This document shows positions 42,503 through 51,940 of a stretch of 64,000 nt of DNA, piece by piece. Position 1 is the stretch's first letter. Each line of letters opens with the position of its first letter. The stretch is from Mycolicibacterium diernhoferi (GTDB lineage Bacteria > Actinomycetota > Actinomycetes > Mycobacteriales > Mycobacteriaceae): NCBI RefSeq assembly GCF_019456655.1, contig NZ_CP080332.1:4960001-5024000 (forward strand). Direction: 5' to 3'. The position numbers and the translations under genes are program-made. Under the pieces are notes generated by a model. It searched no databases, had not been told where the DNA came from, and saw nothing but the letters and a program-made list of their open reading frames with translations.

Positions 42503-43471
42503 ATGCCAGCCATCACCGCGGACACGCTCACTTTGCCCCGCATCCCCATCCCGATTCCAGGTTCCGGCACGCAACGGACGGTGCGGTCGATCACCACCGC
42601 ACCGTCCGGATTCGAGGGGGACGGGTTCCCCGTGCGACGCGGATTCGCCGGAGTCCCGCACACGGCCTTGGACCCGTTCATCCATATGGACCAGATGGGT
42701 GAGATCGACTGGGCACCAGGCGAACCCATCGGAACCCCGTGGCATCCGCACAGAGGCTTCGAGACCGTCACCTACATCATCGATGGCACCTTCGAGCACA
42801 GTGACTCGCACGGCGGCGGCGGAACGATCACCAATGGCGATACCCAATGGATGACCGCGGGCGCCGGCATCCTGCACATCGAGAAGCCACCCGAGCAACT
42901 CGTCGTCTCCGGCGGAATGTTCCACGGTGTCCAACTGTGGGTGAACCTGCCGCGCGCCAGTAAGCTCGTCACGCCTCGCTATCAGGACATCCGCGCGCAG
43001 CAGACCCGACTACTGTCCTCAGCCGACGGCGGCGCGCTGGTCCGGGTGATCGCCGGAGACATCGCCGGGCACACCGGGCCGGGAACTACCTACACACCGA
43101 TCAATGTCGTGCACGCCACCGTAAGCCCCGGTGCGCGTCTGGAATTGCCCTGGCAGGCGGAGTTCAATTCGCTGGCATACGTGCTCGCCGGGAACGGCAC
43201 CGTCGGCAACCCGGCGCAACCGATCCACCAGGGTCAACTCGCCGTCTACGGTGCGGGGGACGCTATAACCCTGGCCGCCCAGCAGAGCCAATCCGCCGCG
43301 GCGCCGAACCTGGAAGTTCTGTTACTGGGCGGCCGCCCCATCCGAGAGCCCGTGGTTCAGTCTGGGCCCTTCGTGATGAACACCCGTGAGGAAGTCCTCC
43401 GCGCATACGCGGACTACCAGGCCGGCCGATTCGGCGACATCCCCGCCGAGGGCGCACCGCACACCGGGTGA
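42503..43471 (+). CDS. pirin family protein
   Basis: 322 residues, two cupin domains. The N-terminal metal site is visible: 'TPWHPHRGFETVTYIIDGTFEHSDSHGGGG' supplies the His residues and 'LHIEKP' the Glu. The C-terminal cupin carries 'LPWQAEFNSLAYVLAGNGTVG'. Bacterial pirins bind Fe and some have quercetinase activity or bind metabolic enzymes. Here it is flanked by a cutinase and a quinone reductase gene, consistent with an aromatic or redox-stress module. Start at ATG 42503 with AGGAGAAC ahead. Confidence 0.9.
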   Translation: MPAITADTLTLPRIPIPIPGSGTQRTVRSITTAPSGFEGDGFPVRRGFAGVPHTALDPFIHMDQMGEIDWAPGEPIGTPWHPHRGFETVTYIIDGTFEHSDSHGGGGTITNGDTQWMTAGAGILHIEKPPEQLVVSGGMFHGVQLWVNLPRASKLVTPRYQDIRAQQTRLLSSADGGALVRVIAGDIAGHTGPGTTYTPINVVHATVSPGARLELPWQAEFNSLAYVLAGNGTVGNPAQPIHQGQLAVYGAGDAITLAAQQSQSAAAPNLEVLLLGGRPIREPVVQSGPFVMNTREEVLRAYADYQAGRFGDIPAEGAPHTG

Positions 43472-43537
43472 TGACCATGGCGGATCGCCACAGCACATGC
43501 AAAGCACCCTCAAGCCAGACAAATTGGAGATGACCCG

Positions 43538-44455
43538 ATGGCACGAACAGTCCAGTTTCACGAATACGGCGGTCCCGATGTGCTCCGTGTGGTCGACGCC
43601 CCGGTGCCGAACCCCGGCCCCGGGCAGGTGCGCGTCGCGGTACGGGCAGCCGGCGTCAACCCCATCGACTCGAAGATCCTGCAAGGTTTCATGCAGGAGG
43701 TCATGCCACTCACCTTGCCCGCCGGGCTCGGGTCGGATCTGGCCGGGATCGTCGAGCAAGTCGGCACCGGCGTCGAATCATTCCAGGTGGGTGATGAGGT
43801 CCTGGGTAGTTCACTGACACCCGCGATATCCGAGTACGCACTGGCAGATTCGGCCAACCTGGTCATGAAACCTGCCGAGGTCAGCTGGGAAGTGGCCGGC
43901 AGCGTGGCCGGTGCCGGCGGTACCGCATGGTCGGTACTCAACCGGCTCCGAGTTCGCCGAGGCGAGACGCTGCTCGTCCACGCCGCGGCCGGCGGGGTAG
44001 GCACGTTCGCAGTTCAACTCGCAGTCGCGCGGGGAGCACGGGTGATCGGTACGGCCAGCGAACGCAACTTCGACTACCTGGAATCAATCGGTGCCGAGCC
44101 CGTCAGCTACGGCGACGGACTTCTCGAACGTGTCCGCGGCATGGCGCCCCACGGGGTGGACGCCGTCCTGGACGCGTCCGGCCGTGGCGAGATCCCGCTG
44201 TCCATCGAACTTGCCGGGGGCCCCGAGCGGGTGCTGACCCTGGTCGCGTTCGATGCCGCCGACACCGGAATTCAAGTCTTCGCCGGCGGAACCGGTGACG
44301 AACGGGGCCCTGCACTGCGCGAGATCGTCCCGCTCATCGAGAAGGGAACGCTCATCGTCCCCATCTGGCGTGCGTTCCCGCTGGAGGAGACCGCTGCTGC
44401 CCTCCACATCAGCAATGCCGGGCACCTCCGCGGCAAGATCGTCGTCCTGCCATGA
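43538..44455 (+). CDS. NADPH:quinone reductase-like oxidoreductase (MDR family)
   Basis: 305 residues, medium-chain dehydrogenase fold. It has the GroES-like N-terminal domain ('VDAPVPNPGPGQVRVAVRAAGVNPIDSKI', 'GSDLAGIVEQVG') and a Rossmann domain with 'LLVHAAAGGVGTFAVQLAVARGARVIGTAS'. No structural or catalytic zinc cysteines are seen, so it is of the zinc-free quinone-oxidoreductase branch and NADP-dependent. The last intact gene of the accessory run from 40486. Confidence 0.9.
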   Translation: MARTVQFHEYGGPDVLRVVDAPVPNPGPGQVRVAVRAAGVNPIDSKILQGFMQEVMPLTLPAGLGSDLAGIVEQVGTGVESFQVGDEVLGSSLTPAISEYALADSANLVMKPAEVSWEVAGSVAGAGGTAWSVLNRLRVRRGETLLVHAAAGGVGTFAVQLAVARGARVIGTASERNFDYLESIGAEPVSYGDGLLERVRGMAPHGVDAVLDASGRGEIPLSIELAGGPERVLTLVAFDAADTGIQVFAGGTGDERGPALREIVPLIEKGTLIVPIWRAFPLEETAAALHISNAGHLRGKIVVLP

Positions 44456-44677
44456 CGGGAGCGCGCACGGCTGGAAACGCTCTGGGTTCGGCGATCTCAA
44501 CCAGCACGGACCAGACTCCATCCGCTTCTACACGAAAACCGAGACCGTGACCCAGCGCTGGCCGTCGGGGCTCAAGGAGAGCACCGACCATTTCGTGATC
44601 CCCACCATGGACTGACCAGCCCCACCCACCCCGGAGACCAGTGCCGGAGGTGCCCTACCGGGCCAGCGCCTGAGTGT
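44456..44677. other. gap with a possible gene fragment
   Basis: 222 bp after the oxidoreductase. The plus-strand frame ending at 44615 reads FYTKTETVTQRWPSGLKEST and then DHFVIPTMD before its stop, which looks like the tail of a real protein fused by decay to nothing recognisable upstream. I could not place the family. The rest holds no visible signal. Confidence 0.3.
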
Positions 44678-45076
44678 TCAGCGGGCCGGACGGACCGCCA
44701 GCGCCTCGATCTCGACCCGGGCGTCCTCGGCCACCAGCCCGCTGACGATCAGCAGGGTGTTGGGCGGGTACACCCCGGACGGGTAGAGCTCACCGAACCT
44801 CGCGTCACGGCCGGCCACGAACTCCGGGATCGTCTCGCGCCCTACGACATAGGTGCGGAAACCGATGACGTCGGCGAAGCCCAGCCCGACGGCCTCCAAC
44901 GCCACCCCGATGTTGTCGTAGGCGGCCTTGACCTGTTCGACGCCATCGGGTGAGAACGCGCCGTCGGCGTCGTTACCCAATTGTCCGGCGACCATGACGA
45001 TATCGCCGGGCCCGCCGATGCCCACCGTGGAGTAGGCGCCGAACTTGTGCAGCGGCGCGTCCTGGTAGCTGGTCAT
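44678..45076 (-). CDS. RidA family protein
   Basis: 132 residues, YjgF/RidA fold: 'YSTVGIGGPGDIVMVAGQLGND', 'QVKAAYDNIGVALEAVGLGFADVIGFRTYVV', and a C-terminal strand 'YPPNTLLIVSGLVAEDARVEIEALAV' holding a conserved 'VEIEA'. The usual Arg that binds the imino acid is not at the standard spot, since 'NTLLIVSGL' replaces 'RSAVQVA.L', so imine deaminase activity is uncertain. The ATG shares its A with the TGA of purH (TGATG), coupling it to purine synthesis. Confidence 0.85.
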   Translation of the reverse strand: MTSYQDAPLHKFGAYSTVGIGGPGDIVMVAGQLGNDADGAFSPDGVEQVKAAYDNIGVALEAVGLGFADVIGFRTYVVGRETIPEFVAGRDARFGELYPSGVYPPNTLLIVSGLVAEDARVEIEALAVRPAR

Positions 45077-46638
45077 CAGTGCGCGAAATGCCGTGCACCG
45101 GTGAGGTACAAGCTGATACCGGCAGCCGCGGCAGCGGCGGTCACCTCGTCGTCGCGCACCGATCCGCCCGGATGCACGATGGCCTTCACCCCGGCGTTGG
45201 TCAGGGTCTGCAGGCCGTCCGGGAACGGGAAGAACGCATCCGAGGCGGCCACCGCGCCCTGCACCCGGTCCCCGCCGCGCTCGACCGCCAGCCGCGCCGC
45301 GTCGACGCGGTTGACCTGGCCCATACCGACGCCGACCGTGGCGCCGTCGGCGGCCACCACGATGGCGTTGGATTTCACTGCGCGGCAGGCCCGCCAGGCG
45401 AAGACCAGATCCGCCAGCGTCGCCGGGTCGGCGGGCTCGCCGGTCGCCAGCGTCCAGTTGTTCGGATCATCGCCGTCGGCGTCGAGCGCATCGCGCTGCT
45501 GGACCAGCAGGCCGCCGCTGATCTGGCGGAACTCCATGCCGGCCTCCTGCGGTTCGGCCGCCACCAGGATGCGGATGTTCTTCTTCTTCGACAGCGCCTC
45601 CACGGCACCGGGCTCGTACGCGGGCGCCACGATCACCTCGGTGAAGATGTCGGCCACCGTCTCGGCCATCTCCACGCTGACGGTGGTGTTGGTGGCGATC
45701 ACTCCACCGAAGGCCGACAACGGATCACAGGCGTGTGCCTTGGCGTGCGCATCGGCCACCGACACCGTGGACACCGCGATACCGCACGGGTTGGCGTGCT
45801 TGATGATCGCCACACAGGTCTGCTCATGGTCGAACGCGGCCCGCCAGGCCGCATCGGCATCGGTGTAGTTGTTGTAGGACATTTCCTTGCCGTGCAACTG
45901 CTCAGCGTGCGCCAGGCCCGGCCAGCCGGTGTCGTCGCGGTACAGCGCGGCCCGCTGATGCGGATTCTCGCCGTAGCGCAGCACGGCGGTCCGCCGTGAC
46001 GCCGAGCCGACCCAGCGCGGCAGGCCGGTGTCCTGCTCCTCGGGCGAGAGCACCGAAACCATCCAGCCCGCGACCGCCACGTCGTACTCGGCGGTGTGCT
46101 GGAAGGCCAACGCCGCCAGCTTCTTCCGCTCGGCGAGGGTGAAACCGCCGGCACGCACCGCGGCCAGCACACCGTCATAGCCGACCGGGTCGACGACGAC
46201 GGCCACGCTCGGATGGTTCTTGGCGGCCGCGCGCACCATCGACGGGCCGCCGATGTCGATCTGCTCGACGCACTCGTCGGGTCCGGCGCCGGAGGACACC
46301 GTCTCGCTGAACGGGTAGAGGTTCACCACCACCAGCTCGAACGGCTCGATGCCCAGATCGGCCAGCGCGGCTTCGTGTTCGGGCTTGCGCAGGTCGGCGA
46401 GCACGCCGGCGTGCACCTTGGGGTGCAGCGTCTTGACCCGGCCGTCGAGCACCTCCGGGAAGCCGGTGACGTCCTCCACCGGGGTCACCGGGACACCGGT
46501 GGCAGCAATGGTTTTCGCGGTCGAACCGGTGGAGACGATGCTCACGCCCGCCTCGTGCAGACCACGGGCGAGGTCTTCGAGCCCGGTCTTGTCGTACACA
46601 CTGATCAACGCACGCCTGATCGGCCGCTGGTCACTCAT
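45076..46638 (-). CDS. purH: bifunctional AICAR transformylase/IMP cyclohydrolase PurH
   Basis: 520 residues. The N-terminal IMP cyclohydrolase domain (1-200) has '[35 protein letters not shown]' and '[15 protein letters not shown]'. The C-terminal transformylase (210-520) has '[14 protein letters not shown]', '[13 protein letters not shown]' with the catalytic Lys-His, and '[10 protein letters not shown]'. It catalyses the last two steps of IMP synthesis. It lies 12 bp after purN on the same strand. Confidence 0.97.
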   Translation of the reverse strand: MSDQRPIRRALISVYDKTGLEDLARGLHEAGVSIVSTGSTAKTIAATGVPVTPVEDVTGFPEVLDGRVKTLHPKVHAGVLADLRKPEHEAALADLGIEPFELVVVNLYPFSETVSSGAGPDECVEQIDIGGPSMVRAAAKNHPSVAVVVDPVGYDGVLAAVRAGGFTLAERKKLAALAFQHTAEYDVAVAGWMVSVLSPEEQDTGLPRWVGSASRRTAVLRYGENPHQRAALYRDDTGWPGLAHAEQLHGKEMSYNNYTDADAAWRAAFDHEQTCVAIIKHANPCGIAVSTVSVADAHAKAHACDPLSAFGGVIATNTTVSVEMAETVADIFTEVIVAPAYEPGAVEALSKKKNIRILVAAEPQEAGMEFRQISGGLLVQQRDALDADGDDPNNWTLATGEPADPATLADLVFAWRACRAVKSNAIVVAADGATVGVGMGQVNRVDAARLAVERGGDRVQGAVAASDAFFPFPDGLQTLTNAGVKAIVHPGGSVRDDEVTAAAAAAGISLYLTGARHFAH

Positions 46639-46650
46639 TGCTGTCTCTCC

Positions 46651-47286
46651 TCAACATCCGAACATCGCTTTTCGTCCGGTCCAGGTCACACCGCGCGTGG
46701 CCAGCGCGGCCAGCACGTCCACCAGCAGCCGTCGTTCGACGACCTTGATGCGTTCGTGCAATGTCTCTGCGGTGTCATCGTCGCGCACCGCCACCGCCTC
46801 CTGCGCCAGAATCGGGCCGGTGTCCACGCCGGCGTCGACCAGGTGCACGGTGCATCCGGTGACGCGCACTCCGTAGTCGAGCGCATCGGGAACCGCCCGC
46901 GCCCCGGGGAAGGCCGGCAGCAGGGCCGGGTGGGTGTTCACCACCCGCCCGTGGAAGCGGCCCAGGAACTCGGGGCCGAGCAGCCTCATGAACCCGGCGC
47001 TGACGATCAGGTCGGGTTCGTGCGCGGCGACCGCCTCGGTGAGCGCGACATCCCAGGCCGCGCGGTCCGGGTGGTCGGCCAGGCGCACCCGGAACGACGG
47101 GAGCGCTGCCGACACGGCGACGTCCAGGGCCGGGCAGGCGCGGTCGGTGCCGACGGCCACGACGCGGGCCGGGTAGTCCCCGACGGCCGATTCCAGCACC
47201 GACGCCAGCAGCGATCCGGTACCGGAAGCCAGTACCACCAGTCGGGCCGGCACGGTCGCCGGCACTCGGACTGGTTGCTGCTGCAC
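46651..47286 (-). CDS. purN: phosphoribosylglycinamide formyltransferase PurN
   Basis: 211 residues. The folate-dependent GAR transformylase signature is clear: 'LVVLASGTGSLLASVL' at the start, 'PDLIVSAGFMRLLGPEFL' and 'RVVNTHPALLPAFPGARAVPDALDYGVRVTGCTVHLVDAGVDTGPILAQ' with the catalytic Asn-His-Asp set. GTG at 47286 (MQQQPVRVPA) matches the M. tuberculosis start; a longer reading adds a non-homologous piece from the upstream gene. Operon with purH. Confidence 0.95.
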   Translation of the reverse strand: MQQQPVRVPATVPARLVVLASGTGSLLASVLESAVGDYPARVVAVGTDRACPALDVAVSAALPSFRVRLADHPDRAAWDVALTEAVAAHEPDLIVSAGFMRLLGPEFLGRFHGRVVNTHPALLPAFPGARAVPDALDYGVRVTGCTVHLVDAGVDTGPILAQEAVAVRDDDTAETLHERIKVVERRLLVDVLAALATRGVTWTGRKAMFGC

Positions 47287-47296
47287 TCGCAGCAGC

Positions 47297-48769
47297 CTAG
47301 TCGTCCTGTTCGGGCCGTCTTTGGGCGGTCGTGTCCCCGATGTCGCCGTCGACCATGAAGTGCTCCTCCGGATCGAACTCAGAATCGAACCTGGCATCGA
47401 ACCCGGCGTCGTCGGGGAAGACCACCGGCGCGGGCGGCGTCGGCTCGTCCGGCGAGTCGAACACCGGGTCGTCGAACACCGGGTCGTCGAACACCGAGGG
47501 ATCGCCCAGGACGATGGTGTCGGCGGGCGGTTCCAGATCGACGACGTCGGTGATGGCGTCCTCGTCCGCGTCGCCCTCCGGTCCGGGTACCGGCACCGGC
47601 TTGACCGGCTTCGGCCTGCGCACCAATCCGCCCGCCATCGCCACCGTCAGCCCACCGATGGACAGGAACCACACGAACACCGCCGGCCCGAAGGTGGTCT
47701 GGTCGACGCCGACGTCACCGAAGTTGCCGAGTCGCCCACCACCGGCGTAGCCCAGCAGTGCCATGGTGACCGCGGACAGTGCGGCGGCGACGGTCAGCTT
47801 CGCGGCGGCGATCGGCAGCGGTTCGGGGCGGCGCGCACATTGCTGGCCCAGCGCCACCGCGGAGACCGCCGCGACGATCAGCAGCGCCACCCAGATCGGC
47901 CCGAGCGGCGGGGTGGGAGCCGCGGCGAGCACCGGCACCGCCGGGATGTCCCCGCCCAGCACGGTGAAGGAACTGAAATTGGCCAGCCCGATGTGCGCGC
48001 TGGACCCGACCGCCACGGCGGCCGTCCCGACCAGGACATTCGGGATGTAGAGCACCGACAGTAGGGCGAGGCTGAACTGGCCGAACATCGAGTCGGTGAT
48101 GCCGAAGAGTTCGTGCATGGTGCCCCAGTGCACGATGATCGACCCGGCGGCCACCACCCCGGACAGCCCGAGCAGCGCGAGCACCCCGGTCGCCGCGGCG
48201 CGCAGCGCGTCGGGCAGCCAGCGCGGTATCCAGGGCAGGGTCAGCAAGCGGCCCGTCATCGCCACCCCGATCAGCGCGCCGATGGCGTGCACCGCCAGCA
48301 CCCCGGCGAATGCCCGGGAGGCGTCCGGGGTCTGCAGTTCGGTGATCACCGAGGACGCGTCGTGGATGACGGCCAGCGCGATGGCCGCGATCAGCAGCGG
48401 GCCGCCCAGCGCCGAGGCCACCACCCAGCGGATGACGAACCAGGAGGAGCGCGCCGCCGCGGCCGCGGTGGTGCGCGCGGTGCCCCACACCATCAGCAGC
48501 ACCGGCAGCAGCGGCATGACGCCGAGCTCGCGGCCGCCGATGGAGACCGGCACCTGGTGCACGCCCAGCCACATACTGGCGATCGCCCCGAACGCGCCGG
48601 TCATATCGCTGTTGGCGATGAGCAGCTGGATCAGCGTCACCGCCGCGATCACGCCCAGCGCGACAACCGACGGCCCGAACGCGACCCTGAGCAGGTCTCG
48701 GGCCTGACGGCTGCCGACTGACCGGTTGTCCACCACTTGCTGGGTCGCTCCTCGCGCGCGTCTGCGCAT
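47297..48769 (-). CDS. DUF6350 polytopic membrane protein (Rv0955-like)
   Basis: 490 residues. About ten hydrophobic helices fill residues 28-400 (for example '[17 protein letters not shown]', '[15 protein letters not shown]', '[20 protein letters not shown]'). An acidic tail of about 90 residues follows, with a tandem peptide repeat [13 protein letters not shown] that is visible as 15-bp DNA repeats at 47461-47495. No transporter motif is recognised. The ATG at 48769 is used; GTG at 48736 is possible. Conserved position upstream of purN in mycobacteria. Confidence 0.83.
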   Translation of the reverse strand: MRRRARGATQQVVDNRSVGSRQARDLLRVAFGPSVVALGVIAAVTLIQLLIANSDMTGAFGAIASMWLGVHQVPVSIGGRELGVMPLLPVLLMVWGTARTTAAAAARSSWFVIRWVVASALGGPLLIAAIALAVIHDASSVITELQTPDASRAFAGVLAVHAIGALIGVAMTGRLLTLPWIPRWLPDALRAAATGVLALLGLSGVVAAGSIIVHWGTMHELFGITDSMFGQFSLALLSVLYIPNVLVGTAAVAVGSSAHIGLANFSSFTVLGGDIPAVPVLAAAPTPPLGPIWVALLIVAAVSAVALGQQCARRPEPLPIAAAKLTVAAALSAVTMALLGYAGGGRLGNFGDVGVDQTTFGPAVFVWFLSIGGLTVAMAGGLVRRPKPVKPVPVPGPEGDADEDAITDVVDLEPPADTIVLGDPSVFDDPVFDDPVFDSPDEPTPPAPVVFPDDAGFDARFDSEFDPEEHFMVDGDIGDTTAQRRPEQDD

Positions 48770-48796
48770 CCGACGTCCGGATGCGCGACGCCCAGA

Positions 48797-49726
48797 CTAC
48801 GACGAGCTGGTGCCGGACTGCGGCGAAGACTCAGGCGGTGTCGCCGAGGACGGCGGCTGGGTCGGAAGCCCGGTGGTGGGCGCTCCCGAACCCTGGCCGT
48901 ACCCCGTCGCTTCGCCCGCCCTGGATGGCTGACCGAAGGCCGGGAAGCCGGTGGGCGGGGTCGGCGGCCCGTTGTGCCCTTCGTGGGGCCCCTGGGCCCG
49001 ATGGCCCTCGGGCGCGCTGTGCCCGCCGCTCTGGCCCGCGGACGGGAAACCACCGGTGTTCTGGCCACCCTGGTAGCCGCCGTACTGCGACGGATACCCG
49101 GGACGCTGCGGCTGCTGCGTGGGCGCGCCGTACTGCTGGCCCGGCTGACCGTAGTACGGGGCGCCGTACTGGCCGTAGGGCTGCTCGTAGCGCGGCTTGG
49201 GCGTCGGCGCACTGAGCACACCGGCGTCGAACAGCAGCGCCGCGATGGCGACCCCGGCCTGCAGCACCGTGGTGGCGATGATCAGGTACAGCCCCCAGCC
49301 GATGGACAACCCGGCCGGGGCGTTGATGACCTCGGCCAGCACCAGGAGGAAGGACAGCGTCGAGACGACCGCCACCAATCCGGTGGCCGGCTTCTGCTTG
49401 GGCAGCAGGCCGACAGCGGCCAGCAGCGCGGCCAGCACCGAGGCCGCAACCGCCAGGCCGAGGCCCGGGGTGCTGCCGCTGGCGCTGCCGAACTGCGGGA
49501 AGTCCGAGTTGCTGATGGTCAGCATCGGGCCGAAGTTGAAGGCGTAGGTCGCCAGACCGAGCGCCGCGACCACGCCGGTCAGGTACAGCGGGAGCTTGCT
49601 CGGGCCCGCCGATGAACCTGCTGAACCTTCCTGCGGCTCGCCGACCTTGCCGTACTGCTGGGTCGGCGCGTACTGGTTGCCCTGCTGGGCAGGCGGATAT
49701 CCGGGATTACCGGGCGGGTAGGTCAT
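48797..49726 (-). CDS. DUF5336 protein, Rv0954-type cell-division-associated membrane protein
   Basis: 309 residues. The N-terminal Pro/Gln/Tyr segment is cytoplasmic. Four membrane helices lie at about 45-190 ('LPLYLTGVVAALGLATYAF', 'LGLAVAASVLAALLAAVGLL', 'LVAVVSTLSFLLVLAEVI', 'LYLIIATTVLQAGVAIAALLF'). The long C-terminal tail is rich in Pro, Gly, Gln and Tyr (repeated 'YGAPYYGQPGQQYGAP'). The M. tuberculosis orthologue, the 34-kDa antigen, has been reported as a member of the division complex. A Gln/Pro tail of this type usually mediates protein contacts. Confidence 0.88.
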   Translation of the reverse strand: MTYPPGNPGYPPAQQGNQYAPTQQYGKVGEPQEGSAGSSAGPSKLPLYLTGVVAALGLATYAFNFGPMLTISNSDFPQFGSASGSTPGLGLAVAASVLAALLAAVGLLPKQKPATGLVAVVSTLSFLLVLAEVINAPAGLSIGWGLYLIIATTVLQAGVAIAALLFDAGVLSAPTPKPRYEQPYGQYGAPYYGQPGQQYGAPTQQPQRPGYPSQYGGYQGGQNTGGFPSAGQSGGHSAPEGHRAQGPHEGHNGPPTPPTGFPAFGQPSRAGEATGYGQGSGAPTTGLPTQPPSSATPPESSPQSGTSSS

Positions 49727-49782
49727 GACTCTCCTGTGTGAGCGATTTCAAACCACGCTAGCGCAACCCGGGGCATCACGGT

Positions 49783-50922
49783 TCAGGCCGATACGAGCAC
49801 CGCAGCGTCGGCGCGGGTCTGTTCGGAGGCCTCGATTTCGCGGACCAAGGGCAGCACCTTTTGCCCGAAGTGCTCGATTTCTTCCTGGAAGTGGAGGAAG
49901 CCGCCCAGTATGAGGTCGACGCCGCGTTTGCGGTAGGCCGCGATTCGCTCGGCGATCTGCTCGGGAGTTCCGATCAGCTGGGTACGGAATCCGTCGTTGT
50001 ACTGGACGAGGTCCTCGAAGGACGAATCCGCCCACATGCCCTTCTTGTCCCCGGTCGAGTTCCCGGCCTGCTGCACGGCGTCCCGGAATCCCTCGACGGC
50101 GGGCTTGTTGGCCTTGGCGACAATCTCCCGCAGCGTCTCGCGGGCTTCCTTCTCGGTATCGCGGGCGATGATGAAGCCGTTGAGCCCGACCTTGACCTCC
50201 CGGTTCACCGTGCGGGCGTGATCGCGCACCTCCACCAGCTGCTCGGTGATGCCGTCGAAGTCCTTCCCGTTGGAGAAGTACCAGTCGGCGTAGAGGCCGC
50301 CGTTGCGTCGCGCGGCGGTGGAGTTGCCACCCTGGAACAGCTCCGGGTTGGGGCGGTCGGCGATGTTGACCGGTTTGGGCTTGAGGGTGAAGTCGTGGAT
50401 GCGGTAGAAGTCGCCGCGGAAGTCCACCTCGTCCTCGGTCCAGATCTTGCGCAGCACCTGCAGGAACTCCGCACTGCGCCGGTAGCGCTCATCGTGCTCC
50501 AGCCACGGTTCGCCGAGGTGGGTGAACTCGTCCTTGAACCAGCCCGACACCACGTTGACCGCGAACCGGCCGCTGCTCAGGTGATCGGCGGTGGCGCCGA
50601 GTTTGGCCAGCACCGCGGGCTGCCACAGTCCCGGGTGCACCGCGGCGATCACCTTGAGGCGCTCGGTGGCCAGCAACAACGCCAGGCTGAAGCTCGTCGA
50701 CTCGTGCTGGAACTCCGCGCCGTAGCTGGCCTCGTACCGCACCTGGGACAGCGCGTACTCGAACCCGTTGTTCTCCGCGGTCTGCGCCAGTTTCTTGTTG
50801 TACTCATAGTTCCAGTCGGTGCGCTGCTCGATATCGCTGGTCACCAGGCCACCGCTGACGTTGGGCACCCAGTAGGCGAACTTGATCTGCTCGGCGATGC
50901 GTTCGGTCGTCATGGCTGCCAT
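49783..50922 (-). CDS. sfnG: FMNH2-dependent dimethylsulfone monooxygenase SfnG
   Basis: About 379 residues of the luciferase-like (LLM) fold. It matches SfnG throughout: 'KFAYWVPNVSGGLVTSDIEQRTDW', 'GRFAVNVVSGWFKDEF', 'WLEHDERYRRSAEFLQVLR', 'KPKPVNIADRPNPELFQGGNS' and 'DLVQYNDGFRTQLIGTPEQIAERI'. It converts dimethylsulfone to methanesulfinate for sulfur supply. Start chosen at ATG 50922, with GGGAG eight bases upstream; ATG 50913 and an upstream GTG are alternatives. Divergent from the F420/FMN oxidoreductase at 51028. No flavin reductase is adjacent. Confidence 0.92.
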   Translation of the reverse strand: MAAMTTERIAEQIKFAYWVPNVSGGLVTSDIEQRTDWNYEYNKKLAQTAENNGFEYALSQVRYEASYGAEFQHESTSFSLALLLATERLKVIAAVHPGLWQPAVLAKLGATADHLSSGRFAVNVVSGWFKDEFTHLGEPWLEHDERYRRSAEFLQVLRKIWTEDEVDFRGDFYRIHDFTLKPKPVNIADRPNPELFQGGNSTAARRNGGLYADWYFSNGKDFDGITEQLVEVRDHARTVNREVKVGLNGFIIARDTEKEARETLREIVAKANKPAVEGFRDAVQQAGNSTGDKKGMWADSSFEDLVQYNDGFRTQLIGTPEQIAERIAAYRKRGVDLILGGFLHFQEEIEHFGQKVLPLVREIEASEQTRADAAVLVSA

Positions 50923-51004
50923 CGCATCAACTCCCGCACCCGAAGTCACCAATATCGATCCGGCTGAACCGAACGGCTTGACGGCGCACCCTTGTGCGAC
51001 GGAC

Positions 51005-51018
51005 TAGAACACGTTCTA
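51005..51018. promoter_or_regulatory. KstR-type operator
   Basis: TAGAACACGTTCTA fits the mycobacterial KstR motif TnnAACnnGTTnnA at every fixed base and is a perfect palindrome except the central AC. It lies 10 bp ahead of the ATG at 51028. KstR represses the cholesterol-catabolic regulon until a CoA-thioester ligand appears. Confidence 0.8.
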
Positions 51019-51027
51019 ATTCTGATC

Positions 51028-51876
51028 ATGGACTACGGGCTCGTACTTTTCACCAGTGACCGCGGTATCGCTCCGGCGTCGGCGGCCAAGCTGGCCGACG
51101 ACCACGGTTTCACCACCTTCTACGTGCCCGAGCACACCCACATCCCGATCAAGCGGGAGGCCGCGCACCCGACCACCGGGGACGAGTCGCTGCCCGACGA
51201 CCGCTACATGCGCACCCTGGATCCGTGGGTCAGCCTGGGCACCGCCTGCGCGGTGACCTCGCGGGTGCGGTTGTCGACCGCCGTCGCCCTGCCCGTGGAG
51301 CACGACCCGATCACCCTGGCCAAGTCCATCGCCACCCTGGACCACCTGTCCGGCGGGCGGGTCAGCCTCGGTGTCGGATTCGGTTGGAACACCGACGAAT
51401 TGGCCGACCACAAGGTGCCGCCGGGCCGCCGGCGCACCATGCTGCGCGAGTATCTGGAGGCCATGCGGGCCCTGTGGACGCAGGAGGAGGCGTCCTACGA
51501 CGGCGAGTTCGTGAACTTCGGGCCATCCTGGGCCTGGCCCAAGCCGGTGCAGGCACACATCCCGGTGCTGGTCGGCGCGGCGGGCACCGAGAAGAACTTC
51601 AAGTGGATCGCGAAGTCCGCCGACGGCTGGATCACCACCCCACGGGACTTCGACATCGACGAGCCGGTGAAGCTGTTGCAGGACACCTGGGCCGCCGCCG
51701 GCCGCGACGGGGCTCCGCAGATCGTGGCACTGGATTTCAAGCCCGACGCCGAAAAGCTGGCCCACTGGCGGGATCTCGGCGTCACCGAGGTGTTGTTCGG
51801 GCTGCCGGACAAGCCCGAGGCCGAGGTCGCCGCCTACGTGGAGCGGCTGGCGGGCAAGCTGACCCAGCTGGTCTGA
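51028..51876 (+). CDS. LLM-class flavin/F420-dependent oxidoreductase (Rv0953c-like)
   Basis: 282 residues, bacterial luciferase-like fold: 'MDYGLVLFTSDRGIAPASAAKLADDHGFTTFYVPEHTHIP' at the start, then 'LDHLSGGRVSLGVGFGWNTDEL' and 'KWIAKSADGWITTP'. The ATG at 51028 lies right after a KstR operator, so expression should rise when sterols are being degraded. The specific step is not known. The cofactor could be F420 or FMN; the M. tuberculosis orthologue is generally listed as an oxidoreductase. Confidence 0.88.
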   Translation: MDYGLVLFTSDRGIAPASAAKLADDHGFTTFYVPEHTHIPIKREAAHPTTGDESLPDDRYMRTLDPWVSLGTACAVTSRVRLSTAVALPVEHDPITLAKSIATLDHLSGGRVSLGVGFGWNTDELADHKVPPGRRRTMLREYLEAMRALWTQEEASYDGEFVNFGPSWAWPKPVQAHIPVLVGAAGTEKNFKWIAKSADGWITTPRDFDIDEPVKLLQDTWAAAGRDGAPQIVALDFKPDAEKLAHWRDLGVTEVLFGLPDKPEAEVAAYVERLAGKLTQLV

Positions 51877-51940
51877 ATCTCATAGCTGGTTCTCATCCGG
51901 CACCCACGGTCATACCACCTCGGCGGTCCACGATGAGGAC

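Noticed and set aside
36099-44640. Prophage or integrated element in the accessory block
   Set aside because: No integrase, transposase, att-like repeats or tRNA edge was found; it looks like ordinary accessory gene content.
47461-47495. Short tandem repeats GGGTCGTCGAACACC
   Set aside because: They encode the acidic VFDDP repeat of the DUF6350 tail and need no separate explanation.
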